Below are positions 1 to 9,333 of a stretch of DNA of 64,000 nt, piece after piece. The stretch is from Lepagella muris (GTDB lineage: Bacteria; Bacteroidota; Bacteroidia; Bacteroidales; Muribaculaceae). The stretch is taken from contig NZ_SRYB01000002.1 in assembly GCF_004793975.1 (NCBI RefSeq), positions 199,804 to 263,803 on the forward strand. Direction: 5' to 3'. The notes under the pieces are model-generated. The model was not told where the DNA came from and searched no databases. It saw only the letters and a list, made by a program, of their open reading frames with translations. Position numbers and translations under genes: made by a program. Each line of letters opens with the position of its first letter. Positions within the stretch are counted from its first letter, which is position 1.

Positions 1-598
1 TTATAAACTCTGTGGGGTCAGTGCTTTGTAGCGGTGCTGTAAGTTGCAGCATTTCCTGCTCTACAAGATTTTTCCTTTGAGAAGCAAGCAAACGAAAGTA
101 ATATTGCGAACTTATGTTTCGTTGAAGTGTACGCACGCTCCAACCTTGTGTAATAGCTTCTTGCTCATACCATGAGCGTGCATCTTTGTTAAATTCTTGA
201 ATTAGTGTGCGATAATGTGACCACGAAAGCAATATTGAAGATTTTCCACACACTGTGTGGAAAATCTCTGGAAACATTTCGTAAAACTTCGCGTATGCAT
301 AAAGGCTTGTCTTATTAAAGCCTTTACCATAAGCATCGGTAAGCCGCTTAGCAAGACCGGTTATGATGTCCATTCCATAATTGGAAGCTCTGTCTTTTAA
401 TTTTAATTCTTGTTCCGCAATAAGTTTCCCGAGCATCCAATTGCGACGAACAAGGGCTTCGTTAATCTGTCGATATGCTGTATCACGAGCCTCTGTAATT
501 ATGTCAGAAGCTTGTGTGTACATTTTATCAAAGTCAAAAACAAAAGAATCGTTAGTCTTTATAGAGACTTCTGTTCTACCATTAAATATTGATTTCAT
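1..598 (-). CDS. YhcG/DUF1016 family nuclease, N-terminal part (cut by window edge)
   Basis: A minus-strand frame is open from an ATG at 596-598 to the left edge, giving about 199 residues. The translation has the helical N-terminal DUF1016 domain of YhcG-like proteins: an AYRQINEALVRRNWMLGKLI stretch near residues 43-62, then a WSHYRTLI motif, a WYEQEAITQGWSVRTLQRNI motif and YYFRLL. In this family the PD-(D/E)XK nuclease domain follows C-terminally, so it should lie outside the window. An ATG seven codons upstream (617-619) is an alternative start. Genes of this kind are often found in accessory or restriction-associated islands; the true role is not settled. I am sure of the family, not of whether the gene is complete. 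Confidence 0.8.
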   Translation of the reverse strand, partial: MKSIFNGRTEVSIKTNDSFVFDFDKMYTQASDIITEARDTAYRQINEALVRRNWMLGKLIAEQELKLKDRASNYGMDIITGLAKRLTDAYGKGFNKTSLYAYAKFYEMFPEIFHTVCGKSSILLSWSHYRTLIQEFNKDARSWYEQEAITQGWSVRTLQRNISSQYYFRLLASQRKNLVEQEMLQLTAPLQSTDPTEFI

Positions 599-1074
599 AA
601 CCAAGTTTTTTGAATACATTAAGGACTGTTTTACCGATCTATACTTCTTGACGCAGTATGTCGGAAAGGTTTATGCTTGCTTGGATTTATTGTGACAAGC
701 AAAGCATCATACGCTTTCCATAGCATCCTTCCATCAGAAGATTATCCTTTTATATTAGTCGCTTCTTTTGCCATATTCAATCAGTATTACCGCAATTGAT
801 GAGCAGATGGGAATCTACATTAAAAAGTCTGTAATCCTTTATTTTGAGATTCCATATCCCTTTATTTGCGTGATGATTGCAAATGTTTGACATATAGTGC
901 AAAATTACCCATTATTATTTAATACGCAAAAAATTGAATGATGTTTTTTGGGACGTAGGTTGAGTGGATGTTGTGAGTGGTCGGGTCGGGTGGGGTAGAA
1001 CAAATGCAAGAATGGGGGCGTTATATATACGTGCGGCGATATAGCCGTAGATTCCCAATAAAATTATATGACTG
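599..1074. other. Intergenic stretch with a possible minus-strand promoter
   Basis: No convincing gene is seen here. On the minus strand a TAATTTTG box (900-907) has a TTTG 18 bases upstream (926-929), matching the Bacteroidales promoter pattern; it could drive the YhcG-like gene through a leader of about 300 bases. Short open frames in the stretch look like chance frames. Confidence 0.4.
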
Positions 1075-1887
1075 ATGAGCGATTCGACTACAAAAGTTCC
1101 CACCACTGTGGCACCCGAAAGCAAGGCACGCAGATATACAGCCGACATATCGCATGGTATAGTATTGATTCTATCATTGTTGCTGATAGTCTACATCTCA
1201 TACGATACGTTTGAGGATATCCCATTCTTGAGTAATCATACCTATATGACCTTCCAGTTTTGGGTCTGTGTGGTGTTTCTTGCAGATTTCTTCATAGAGC
1301 TTATAATGTCGTATGATAAGAAGAAATATCTCAAGTCACGATGGTTCTTCTTCCTCATATCAATTCCATATCTGAATATAGTAAATCTCACAAACATACA
1401 TCTTAGTCCGGAGTTGCTCTTTTATGTTAGATTTGTTCCGTTGATGCGTGGCGCGTATTCGCTTGCAATGGTCACAGGGTATATATCCCAGAACCGAGCG
1501 ACATCTCTGATGACGCAATACGTGGCAATACTTCTCTCAATGGTATATATCATGTCGCTTATATTCTTCTATGAAGAGTATGGGGTCAACACCAATGTGA
1601 AGACATTCTGGGATGCCCTTTATTGGTCGGCAATGAACACCACTACAGTCGGTTGCTATTTCAGTGCAGTTACGCCTATCGGTAAGATAATATCCGTGAT
1701 TCTTCCTACAGGTGGTATGCTGATGTTGCCGTTGTTCACGGTCTTCGTCACTAATAAAGTGAAGGCATTAGACGACAGTCGTCTTTTCAACGATTTCTTT
1801 TTCATCAAAGGCAAGAAAGACGCACATGAGAAAGTTGTAGAAGAGAAAGCCGTAGAAAATAAGTCTATAGGAAAAAACGAGGATTAG
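1075..1887 (+). CDS. Voltage-gated-like K+ channel family protein
   Basis: A 270-residue membrane protein with the layout of a six-segment ion channel: hydrophobic segments near residues 27-45, 60-78, 90-110 and 150-167, a re-entrant pore region, and a last segment near 203-228. The pore carries TTTVGCYF (residues 189-196) where K+ channels usually have TVGYG, so selectivity may differ. The C-terminus (about 240-270) is a charged, Lys/Glu-rich tail. The start is an ATG at 1075 followed by a polar N-terminus. It is convergent with the nickel transporter gene and appears monocistronic. Related proteins with this filter are, to my knowledge, common in Bacteroidales; the ion carried is not established here. 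Confidence 0.7.
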   Translation: MSDSTTKVPTTVAPESKARRYTADISHGIVLILSLLLIVYISYDTFEDIPFLSNHTYMTFQFWVCVVFLADFFIELIMSYDKKKYLKSRWFFFLISIPYLNIVNLTNIHLSPELLFYVRFVPLMRGAYSLAMVTGYISQNRATSLMTQYVAILLSMVYIMSLIFFYEEYGVNTNVKTFWDALYWSAMNTTTVGCYFSAVTPIGKIISVILPTGGMLMLPLFTVFVTNKVKALDDSRLFNDFFFIKGKKDAHEKVVEEKAVENKSIGKNED

Positions 1888-1922
1888 CGCAAAATCAAGT
1901 TGAAAATCCGACTCCTGTTTAA

Positions 1923-2678
1923 TTATGAAATGAGAGTCGGTTTGTATATCCCTACCCAAGAGGGTATGTCCATTCCTGTGCGTTCCATCAGAGGATGGTC
2001 GGTAAGTATGTCGTATACCTGTCCATCCGCTGCTATGTGTCCGCTATCCATAAAAATGGCACGGTTGCAGAACTCAAGTGCCAGTTCAAGGTCGTGAGTC
2101 GCTATCACTACAGTATGGGTCAGAGTATTGAGTATTTCAATGAGTTTTCTTCTTGTCGCCCTGTCAAGATTGGCTGTCGGTTCATCAAGGATAAGAATAG
2201 ATGGTTCCATAGATAATACAGTAGCTATTGCCACAGCACGACGTTGCCCCCCTGACAGTTCTTGCGAACTATGCTTACGCAATTCCATGCATCCGACAGC
2301 CTCAAGCGCGGAAGACACTCTACGTTCCACCTCCTCTTCAGGAAGCATCATATTTCGCGGACCAAATGCGACATCATCCTCAACGGTCGGCATGAATAGC
2401 TGGTCATCGGCATTCTGAAACACCATCCCAACTGTCTGGCGTACCAAAGGGGCTGTTTTCTTAGTTACAGGTATACCTCCCACATTGACGCTTCCCGAAT
2501 CCGGTATACACAAGCCATTGGTATGGAGCAATAATGTGGATTTGCCCGAACCGTTAAGTCCGAGGAGTGCCACGCGCTCGCCGTGGACTATGCGGAAGGA
2601 GACCCCTTTAAGGGCATCTGCATTACTGCCGGGGTAGCGATAATGCACATCGGTGAATTGCAAATAATGATGGCTCAT
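1923..2678 (-). CDS. nikO: Nickel/cobalt ECF transporter ATPase
   Basis: ATP-binding subunit (251 aa) of a CbiO/NikO-type energy-coupling-factor importer, acting at the inner face of the membrane. Walker A GLNGSGKST is at residues 40-48, the ABC signature LSGGQ at 141-145, Walker B ILILDE at 161-166, and a switch histidine in VIATHD. It is the last gene of the urease supercluster, 4 bases behind nikQ and in the same direction. Sequence alone does not separate nickel from cobalt; nickel is inferred from the urease genes upstream. Length is normal for a single-domain subunit. Confidence 0.9.
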   Translation of the reverse strand: MSHHYLQFTDVHYRYPGSNADALKGVSFRIVHGERVALLGLNGSGKSTLLLHTNGLCIPDSGSVNVGGIPVTKKTAPLVRQTVGMVFQNADDQLFMPTVEDDVAFGPRNMMLPEEEVERRVSSALEAVGCMELRKHSSQELSGGQRRAVAIATVLSMEPSILILDEPTANLDRATRRKLIEILNTLTHTVVIATHDLELALEFCNRAIFMDSGHIAADGQVYDILTDHPLMERTGMDIPSWVGIYKPTLIS

Positions 2679-2682
2679 ATCT

Positions 2683-3480
2683 TTATGTAAGATGAGTTGA
2701 TAGCCACTTGTCGATAATGGCTGAGATATCGATGAAACGTATGAATAATATTATTGTCGTCCATGCCGCGAGATAGATCCAGTCATTTCTCGTAAGCTTG
2801 GGTCGTTTCGCTTTATGAATACGTTTGCTGTCATATACTCTTGCAAGCATTGCGCGATTTATGCGTGACGCGCGGTCAAGCGACCTCATAAGAAGTTGCC
2901 CGGCAAACGTAGCCCACATCTTCAGTGGGTAGCTTTTGCGTCCGAATCCCCGTGATTGCCGGGCGCGATGCATGATCAATGCTTCCTCCATGAGCACACC
3001 CATAAAACGGTAGAGCATCTGAAGCTGTGTCACGAGCACAGAGGGAACACCCACTCCATGAAGAACGCGGCAGATATTGTTGAATCCGCATGAATCCACA
3101 AGTATCAGAAGAGCCTGCACCGACAGTAAACCTCGGAGAACTACGGATATAAAGCTTATCCATCCTTTGCTTATCACGATATTGCCTATTTCCCAAGCTG
3201 GTTGGCGATCAATGATTGGATTGAAGATTCCGATAAGGATTATAAAAGGCAACAACCATAGGGATCGGCAGAACACGTGGGCGTATCCGATTCTGAGAGC
3301 TTCCGCCATTATCACAGGAAATGCAAAGAACCATATAAGACGGGCGGGATCAACCGTAGGGACGCTTACCACCGCCACGATAAATCCTAGCGTGACGAAG
3401 AGCTGAATGCCCGTGTCGATTGCTGAATGCCTTGAGCCGTAGCCGTGTAATGTCTGAAGAGCTTTTTCAAGACCGTTCAC
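2683..3480 (-). CDS. nikQ: Nickel/cobalt ECF transporter transmembrane subunit
   Basis: T-component (265 aa) of the CbiQ/NikQ family, which couples the ATPase to the substrate-binding membrane subunit. It has several hydrophobic segments and the family's two Arg-containing coupling motifs in the long cytoplasmic loop, seen as ARQSRGF and SRINRAML. Its start overlaps the end of nikM by 4 bases, which suggests translational coupling. Together with the flanking nikM and nikO it makes a complete importer. Confidence 0.88.
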   Translation of the reverse strand: MNGLEKALQTLHGYGSRHSAIDTGIQLFVTLGFIVAVVSVPTVDPARLIWFFAFPVIMAEALRIGYAHVFCRSLWLLPFIILIGIFNPIIDRQPAWEIGNIVISKGWISFISVVLRGLLSVQALLILVDSCGFNNICRVLHGVGVPSVLVTQLQMLYRFMGVLMEEALIMHRARQSRGFGRKSYPLKMWATFAGQLLMRSLDRASRINRAMLARVYDSKRIHKAKRPKLTRNDWIYLAAWTTIILFIRFIDISAIIDKWLSTHLT

Positions 3481-4427
3481 TGTCGTGGCTTTTGCTGTGG
3501 TTTACGCCTGAATATCATCATCGACACCGCCCATAATATCATCATCACGATAATGCCTCCGACGATGCCCGACAGATGAGATTCATAGTCCGGCATAAAG
3601 GCGGTGGAAGGGGTGGCCGACGGTGCCAGTTCGGTCGAGCCGGTGAGTTTCATGATCGCCCATTCAAGACCATCAGGATTTTCGGAAGCAATCCATGCAA
3701 AAGCGACAGCAAGAATCAGTGCTGCCACCGCGAAGATGACTACCATGCTGCGTCGGCTCTTTCGCGTGGCGGCTGAGTTTTCCGGCACATTCCACATCAT
3801 CATAGCCGGCGCACGCTGGGATACAAACACGAGTACCAATCCTGTTGCTATCCCTTCGCATATACCTATGGCGAGATGTATCGGCAGCATGAAAAGAATG
3901 AACCGGTTCATCGGAAGAGCGGAGATTCCTGACAATACGGTCTCCACACTCACCATGAATGCTCCCAATTCAAGACCGACTACACTTGCAACTACAGATG
4001 CAAGCATTATCCTGCTCTTGTTCAGATTCTGTCCCAACAGCGGCTTAAACACGAGAGGATAGGCCACAAGGCAACTCATGGCTGCCATATTGATGATATT
4101 GCAGCCTAATGCCAGGAGTCCGCCGTCGGCAAATACGAGGCATTGCACGATAAGCACCGAGCATAGCGTGATGAAACCACGCCAGGGTCCAAGGAGAGCT
4201 GCCAGCAGTAGCCCTCCGATTATGTGTCCGCTTGAGCCTGTGCCCGGTATGGTGAAGTTGATCATCTGAGCTGCGAAAACAAATGCTCCCAGCACTCCCA
4301 TCAAAGGGGCGTCCCCATCCCGATCCTCATGCTTTATGCGTGAAGCCGACACTCCAATCAGGAGTGCCGATACGATTCCGGCTGACAAGGCGACGGGGGG
4401 AGAGAGCAATGCGTCTGACATGTGCAT
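3477..4427 (-). CDS. nikM: Nickel-binding ECF subunit NikM fused to a PDGLE (NikN-like) domain
   Basis: Substrate-capture subunit, 316 aa. The N-terminus begins MHMSDALLSP: Met1 and His2, plus a His near position 68 in SSGHIIGG, correspond to the metal ligands known from NikM/CbiM proteins. About six membrane segments fill residues 1-210. The last 100 residues add two hydrophobic segments around a periplasmic loop containing NPDGLEWAI, the hallmark of the PDGLE domain found in NikN-like partners, so M and N functions are fused. The start at 4427 preserves Met1-His2, which the binding site needs. It sits 14 bases after the MFS gene in the urease cluster. Confidence 0.88.
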   Translation of the reverse strand: MHMSDALLSPPVALSAGIVSALLIGVSASRIKHEDRDGDAPLMGVLGAFVFAAQMINFTIPGTGSSGHIIGGLLLAALLGPWRGFITLCSVLIVQCLVFADGGLLALGCNIINMAAMSCLVAYPLVFKPLLGQNLNKSRIMLASVVASVVGLELGAFMVSVETVLSGISALPMNRFILFMLPIHLAIGICEGIATGLVLVFVSQRAPAMMMWNVPENSAATRKSRRSMVVIFAVAALILAVAFAWIASENPDGLEWAIMKLTGSTELAPSATPSTAFMPDYESHLSGIVGGIIVMMILWAVSMMIFRRKPQQKPRQ

Positions 4428-4441
4428 CGTGGTATTCTTTT

Positions 4442-5809
4442 TTAATTATTATTAATCAGATTAAGGGCTTTCCCATATATCAAGGAGATAGCCGCCCCTG
4501 CTATCATCACAAAGAAGGAGACAATAAGCACGAGCTTTGCGCCTCCTGCCTCAAGCAAGATAGGCATGATAATCACCCCGGTCACTGCACCGACCTTGCC
4601 GATCATGGCGGCGATGCCTGTGCCTGTACCACGGTCTTCCACGGGATATATCCTGGAGGGTATAATGTAGGTGATGAGGTGGGGTCCCGCATTAAGTGTG
4701 ATTTCAAAAATTATGAATCCTATGATCATGACCAGGTCCGGCATGTGGAAGACGTAGCCTGCATACAGGATACCGAGTCCAACAGCACTTCCGATGAACC
4801 CTAATGAAAGGAGTCTGACATGATTCAGGCGATTCATTAATAGAAGACCGATGATGAATCCGGGAAGGATGAAGAAATTCACGAGTGTTGTGACTTTCAC
4901 CGAATCGATTATTTTGGGCATCCCTTCGACTGATGAACTCTCTATGCCCAATGCCATTACGAGCACCGGAAGAAACACTCCGAACCCATATACACCGAGA
5001 CCTTCGCACGCCCATGGTATACCACTGAAGATTACGCGTTTGAAATTCTCTCCATGAAACATCTGAGCTATGCCCACATTAGATTTAGCCTGAGGCAGTA
5101 GAGGCTGAGGGGCTATCGCGACACCGGGTCCATAGAATTTTTCCAAGGCGGCTTGAGCCATAGCAGTCTTCCCTTTCGATAGCAGCCAACGCGGACTTTC
5201 CGCCCAGTTTATCCTCAGCAGCAATGTCAGCAGTCCGGAGGCAGCAATTATCAGCATCAGCCTGTTCCAAATTTTCGGGTTGGGATCTTTACTGAGTATA
5301 AGCCAGCATAAGAGAGCCACGACAATAAATCCGAGAGAGCATGATGCCTTTGCAACGCCTACCATTATCTGCCGCCATTTTTCCGGCAAGAGTTCCGAGA
5401 TATATGCTGAATCAAGTGAATATCCTCCGCCTACTCCGATGCCGGCAATCAGCAATCCGGCTATGAGGCATGGGGTGTCGGTGAGGAAATAGCTTATCAA
5501 AGCGCCAACCATAATCAGAATGGGGCATATCCTGAACCATTTCAGATAGCCCTGCCGGTCGCTCAGTTTACCGATGATCATGGAGCCTACAGCTATGCCT
5601 ATCAGTCCGGTGGCTCCTATAAATCCCTGAAGAGCGGATGGCATTTGAGGCTGAGTCACCAATTGTATCATAGGCAACATTATCCCTATGACGGTCGACA
5701 GTCCTGCGCCAATAATCTGCTCCATGGAGCTTACGGCGACAATGTAGCATCCACGTCGCGTGAGCGGCATGGATGCTATTGAGATACTTTTTGTTTTATT
5801 GCCAGCCAT
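4442..5809 (-). CDS. Major facilitator superfamily transporter, substrate unknown
   Basis: A 455-residue carrier with 12 predicted membrane segments. The loop between segments 2 and 3 reads GKLSDRQGYLKWFR, similar to the MFS signature, and the sugar-porter-like ESPRWLLSKGK lies after segment 6. The two halves are joined by a polar loop (about residues 215-260). It lies between the urea channel (9-base gap) and nikM (14-base gap) in one transcription unit, so a link to urea, nickel or nitrogen handling is likely, but nothing in the sequence fixes the substrate. I would not call it a sugar transporter on this evidence. Confidence 0.75.
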   Translation of the reverse strand: MAGNKTKSISIASMPLTRRGCYIVAVSSMEQIIGAGLSTVIGIMLPMIQLVTQPQMPSALQGFIGATGLIGIAVGSMIIGKLSDRQGYLKWFRICPILIMVGALISYFLTDTPCLIAGLLIAGIGVGGGYSLDSAYISELLPEKWRQIMVGVAKASCSLGFIVVALLCWLILSKDPNPKIWNRLMLIIAASGLLTLLLRINWAESPRWLLSKGKTAMAQAALEKFYGPGVAIAPQPLLPQAKSNVGIAQMFHGENFKRVIFSGIPWACEGLGVYGFGVFLPVLVMALGIESSSVEGMPKIIDSVKVTTLVNFFILPGFIIGLLLMNRLNHVRLLSLGFIGSAVGLGILYAGYVFHMPDLVMIIGFIIFEITLNAGPHLITYIIPSRIYPVEDRGTGTGIAAMIGKVGAVTGVIIMPILLEAGGAKLVLIVSFFVMIAGAAISLIYGKALNLINNN

Positions 5810-5818
5810 TATGGTATG

Positions 5819-6904
5819 CTATTTCTTTTGGTTGTCTGTAATGCCTTTATCCTTTTCTGTGATGTTGTCAATCGCATCGGTGAGATCAGTGTCCACTCGC
5901 TGCTGGACCTCCTTTATTCTTGAACGCCAACGGCTGAAGTCTTGTTCACCCTTCCCGAATTTATATAGGGGGAGAAGGAAAATCCAGGTGGCCACGCAGA
6001 AAGGACCGGTCAATGTTGGTAATCCCCAAGGCTCCATCATCACGTCCATACCCGCCTGGATGAAGAATGTGGCAATGATTCCGGCTATTGCCCATAGAGC
6101 CGTCTTCCAATTCACCTCATAGAATGTCATTCCTATTGCAATGCCGGTAAGCACGGGGCTGAATCCGAAGAGTCCGTTGGCAATGTCGGAAGGGTTAGCC
6201 TTGAAGAGTATGGCAAGTGCGAGGGAGAGTGCCGATCCTACGGCAGCCCAGAGTGCCGCCCAACAATTGCAGATAGCGAGCCCGACGAGGAATAGGATGC
6301 CCGTCACCCATGAATTTATCAGGAAGACTTGAGAGATGCCTTTAAGCCAATATTCTACCAGAGAGAGGAACGATGTGTCGAGCGAAAAACTGAAGCTTTC
6401 CGGCAATTCCGCGTGCGACAGTCCGATAGGCTGTATGCCGTCGAATATCCTTGAGGCGAAGAGAAACATCCAAGTCAGGAAAACGAAGGGGAACGTAAGG
6501 GAATTGATCTTCCACGGAGCCATTATATTGTTAAACCCTTTCCGAAGCCAAGTGGATAGCATTGAGAAGAAGATAAGGGATGCCCACATAAGCCATGTAT
6601 TTGCACAGAATGTGGGGAAAGCGCATCCCACGAGGATGCCGTTGAAACCCCATAGACCCTCATCTCCATCGGAATTTTTCTCTTTCAGGAGGTAGCCTGC
6701 CAATGTGGATGCGCAAAGACCGGTGACTGCGCCCCATGCCACCTGCTGAGTGGCTGCAGAATACGCGCCCCAGAAGATTCCGGCGAGGAATAATAAGCCT
6801 GTCCATGATGAACATTGAAACATCACCTGTCCTGCTCCCCTAAGCATTGTCCTTACACACAACATCATTTGTGAAGGCTCTTTATTGGATGCTGCTGTTG
6901 CCAT
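5819..6904 (-). CDS. Urea channel, UT family
   Basis: A 361-residue membrane protein of the urea transporter (UT/ApUT) family, which forms trimeric passive urea channels. It has the internal duplication typical of the family: each half contains a hydrophobic block with a Gly-Leu-x-Gly-Phe core, GLWGFNGILVGCAFPTF in the first half and GLFGFSPVLTGIAIGMTF in the second. The C-terminal 40 residues are polar and charged. The position between ureD and the transporter genes supports a role in bringing urea to the cytosolic urease. It is not the acid-gated UreI type. Confidence 0.88.
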   Translation of the reverse strand: MATAASNKEPSQMMLCVRTMLRGAGQVMFQCSSWTGLLFLAGIFWGAYSAATQQVAWGAVTGLCASTLAGYLLKEKNSDGDEGLWGFNGILVGCAFPTFCANTWLMWASLIFFSMLSTWLRKGFNNIMAPWKINSLTFPFVFLTWMFLFASRIFDGIQPIGLSHAELPESFSFSLDTSFLSLVEYWLKGISQVFLINSWVTGILFLVGLAICNCWAALWAAVGSALSLALAILFKANPSDIANGLFGFSPVLTGIAIGMTFYEVNWKTALWAIAGIIATFFIQAGMDVMMEPWGLPTLTGPFCVATWIFLLPLYKFGKGEQDFSRWRSRIKEVQQRVDTDLTDAIDNITEKDKGITDNQKK

Positions 6905-6961
6905 ATCGAATGATTTTGATGGTTTAACACTTTATGATAACTCACGTATTGACTCTTTCCG

Positions 6962-7915
6962 CTATCGCCAAGGGAATTCCGGAGGCACCGGTTTCCCTTT
7001 GACCGCCATACGCACCCGCGAGCAGAATTCCCTCACGAGTGCCTTTACCGGTCCCGGCTCCATGCCGAGCACCTTGAAGAGTAGTCCTGCGCCACCCGGA
7101 AGGTGGGTGATGCCTGCCGCCAGCCTGCGTTCGCGATCGATAAACGGCTCAGTGGCTTCATATATCTGCTTGGCAGACTCCTCGGGCGTCATCACTATTA
7201 CGTTGGCAAAGACATCGTAGCCATGTATTATGCCGATATCGCGTATATGGCTGCGGTGAGGGTCTATGATAAACTTCTCGCGGAAGAGATCGGAGCCGTC
7301 AGGACGTTTGCCGCGTGTACACACGGAGAGTATGTCATATTCAAACAATTCACCGTTGCCATAATATTTCCTTCCTCCCATGTATATTTCGGAATAGAAG
7401 ACGGTGGCGGAGGGGTGTACTGTCATGGTAGTGTTGCAGATAAACCGCGTATGTCGGCATGGAATTATCGGCTCGGGGAGATATTCGAGGTAAGCGTTCT
7501 CCTCCAGCACGATATTCTGCATCATGCCGGAGTAGTTACGCTTCATTTCCGCGAGTTTCGTAGCCGCACCAGTGCTGATGAAAGCCATTGCTCCGGCACC
7601 AACCCGGAAATTCTGGGCATAGCGGTCGCCGTCGACGTTCGGACCACCCGATGAAAGGATATAGACGCACGGCATCTCCGGCAACTCCTCGTCGAAATAA
7701 AGCTCCTGCTGCACGATGAGAGGGGCACGGCGGTCGAGTTCGCGGAGAATCGACTTACCGCTCTTGTCGAGCACGAAGCCCAGGTTGAGATAGCCGTGCT
7801 TGCCGGGGCAGCCCACATACATAGCGTCGGGCTGCTGGAGATAGGGAGCCATTTCCGGCATTGAGTCGAAGTTTACCTCGGGAGAGTCAGAATATTGTCG
7901 GTTGACAGCTTTCAT
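6962..7915 (-). CDS. ureD: Urease accessory protein UreD
   Basis: UreD (UreH) is the scaffold that binds the urease apoenzyme and recruits UreF and UreG for nickel insertion. The 317-residue product shows family features: SSGGPNVDGDRY near the N-terminal third, the THR/TRFICNTTMTV segment, and FREKFIIDP. The length is usual for UreD. It lies 42 bases after ureG and 57 before the urea channel. Placing ureD last among the ure genes, after ureG, is common. Confidence 0.9.
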   Translation of the reverse strand: MKAVNRQYSDSPEVNFDSMPEMAPYLQQPDAMYVGCPGKHGYLNLGFVLDKSGKSILRELDRRAPLIVQQELYFDEELPEMPCVYILSSGGPNVDGDRYAQNFRVGAGAMAFISTGAATKLAEMKRNYSGMMQNIVLEENAYLEYLPEPIIPCRHTRFICNTTMTVHPSATVFYSEIYMGGRKYYGNGELFEYDILSVCTRGKRPDGSDLFREKFIIDPHRSHIRDIGIIHGYDVFANVIVMTPEESAKQIYEATEPFIDRERRLAAGITHLPGGAGLLFKVLGMEPGPVKALVREFCSRVRMAVKGKPVPPEFPWR

Positions 7916-7957
7916 AGCAAAGGGGTTGGTTATGGGTAAGACCTGTAGTTAATGGCG

Positions 7958-8578
7958 TCACTCCGCCTTGTCAAACAGAGCCATCTTGAAAATAAGGTCG
8001 ACAAGCTCGTCGATGCCTTCGCCGGTCATTGAATTTGTAAATACAAAAGGTTTGCCGGGACGCATAAGCCTGGAATCATGATCCATCACTTCAAGCGAGG
8101 CGTTGACGTAGGGGGCAAGGTCGATCTTGTTGATGACGAGAATATCGCTCTGCGAGATTCCGGGACCATCCTTACGCGGGATCTTGTCGCCGGCGGCGAC
8201 GTCAATCACGTAGATGAAGAAATCCACCAGCGCGGGGCTGAACGTGAGGGTGAGGTTGTCGCCTCCCGATTCTATAAGCACCACGTCGGCATCCGGAAAC
8301 TTAGCCTCCATCTCCTCCACGGCTGCGATATTCATAGAGGGGTCCTCGCGCACGGCGGTGTGGGGGCAGGCGCCTGTCTCGACGCCGATTATACGGTCTT
8401 CCATGAGGATGCCTTTCAGTGTCTTACGCACGTGTTTGGCATCTTCGGTGGTGACAATGTCGTTGGTGATGATAAGCACGCTCATCCCTTTCTCCATGAG
8501 TCGGGGAGTGATGGCCTCGATAAGTGCGGTCTTGCCGGAGCCTACCGGACCTCCGACGCCTATTCTGCAGGTTGACAT
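7958..8578 (-). CDS. ureG: Urease accessory GTPase UreG
   Basis: A 206-residue SIMIBI-class GTPase that delivers nickel to urease in a GTP-dependent step. The P-loop GPVGSGKTALIEA occupies about residues 9-21, the metal-binding CPH motif is present as GACPHTAVREDPSMN, the Asp/Glu switch follows as VLIESGGDNL, and the guanine-specificity motif is NKIDLA. All functional motifs are intact. It is 37 bases downstream of ureF. Confidence 0.95.
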   Translation of the reverse strand: MSTCRIGVGGPVGSGKTALIEAITPRLMEKGMSVLIITNDIVTTEDAKHVRKTLKGILMEDRIIGVETGACPHTAVREDPSMNIAAVEEMEAKFPDADVVLIESGGDNLTLTFSPALVDFFIYVIDVAAGDKIPRKDGPGISQSDILVINKIDLAPYVNASLEVMDHDSRLMRPGKPFVFTNSMTGEGIDELVDLIFKMALFDKAE

Positions 8579-8615
8579 AATTTATGATGGATTTTTATTC
8601 GTTTTTTTACTTGGA

Positions 8616-9299
8616 TTAATTCATGAACATACGCATCATGCCGCGTTCGTGGAGCGATGCGAAGATATCCATTTCAGGCACGAACGAGTTCATGTCGTCA
8701 AAGGTCATCTCAGATGCCCGCTTGAAATGGGTCATGGTCTCTTCCGAGAGTTTGAAGAGTATCTTCTGAGTGTCGTAATGCGATACTCTGACGCAACGTA
8801 GAGCCGCGGAGAGCACCATGTTGATTACTCCATACTGATGGCTTGCGTAGAGCGATTTCTCATCAAGCCCCGCCAGGGCGAAGGCGATCCCTTGTGCCAC
8901 GGGATACGATCCCGGAGTTTTCCCGGCGTCGATATCTTCAAGCCAGCGCCGGAACAAATCGTCGTCGGGGAAGAGTTTCGTCCCAAGTTCCGCAAGTTTC
9001 TTACCCATGCGTTTCAGCATCAGCCTTGCCTCATCGTTCATCTTGAATAGCATTATCTCATGGTCGATCTTCACGATCGAGTCATAATCTTTTGTGGAAG
9101 CTGCGCGATGAGCCATGAGTGAAGCCACGCCGTCGCTGTATGCCGCCTGTAGGGATACAGACCGGGCATACTGCTCGAGAGTGTCGGCATCATGCACAAT
9201 GCCCATGTGGGCAGCGGTCTCGAGCCCGTTGGAGAATGAGAATGTGCCTACGGGGAATGCCGAGTCGGTGAATTGCAGGAGGTGCATCAGGGAGTTCAT
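8616..9299 (-). CDS. ureF: Urease accessory protein UreF
   Basis: UreF acts with UreD and UreG to gate nickel insertion into urease. The protein is helical, with the family opening LLQFTDSAFPVGTFSFSNGLE and a conserved Gly-Leu pair later on. I chose the ATG at 9297-9299 (227 aa), because the longer frame opening at 9374 would add 25 unconserved residues and overlap ureE by 41 bases. The motif FPVGTFSFSNGLE departs slightly from the more usual FPVGAFSYSHGLE but keeps the key Gly and Ser positions. Confidence 0.9.
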   Translation of the reverse strand: MNSLMHLLQFTDSAFPVGTFSFSNGLETAAHMGIVHDADTLEQYARSVSLQAAYSDGVASLMAHRAASTKDYDSIVKIDHEIMLFKMNDEARLMLKRMGKKLAELGTKLFPDDDLFRRWLEDIDAGKTPGSYPVAQGIAFALAGLDEKSLYASHQYGVINMVLSAALRCVRVSHYDTQKILFKLSEETMTHFKRASEMTFDDMNSFVPEMDIFASLHERGMMRMFMN

Positions 9300-9333
9300 C
9301 TTCTGATTGAATTTTGGTTGCGTAATATAGTGC

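Noticed and set aside
381..695. Plus-strand open frame of 104 codons near the left edge
   Set aside because: It is antisense to the well-conserved DUF1016 frame and has no similarity to anything I know.
915..1148. Minus-strand 77-codon frame opposite the channel gene start
   Set aside because: It overlaps the real gene, and the Pro/Thr-rich end is low-complexity.
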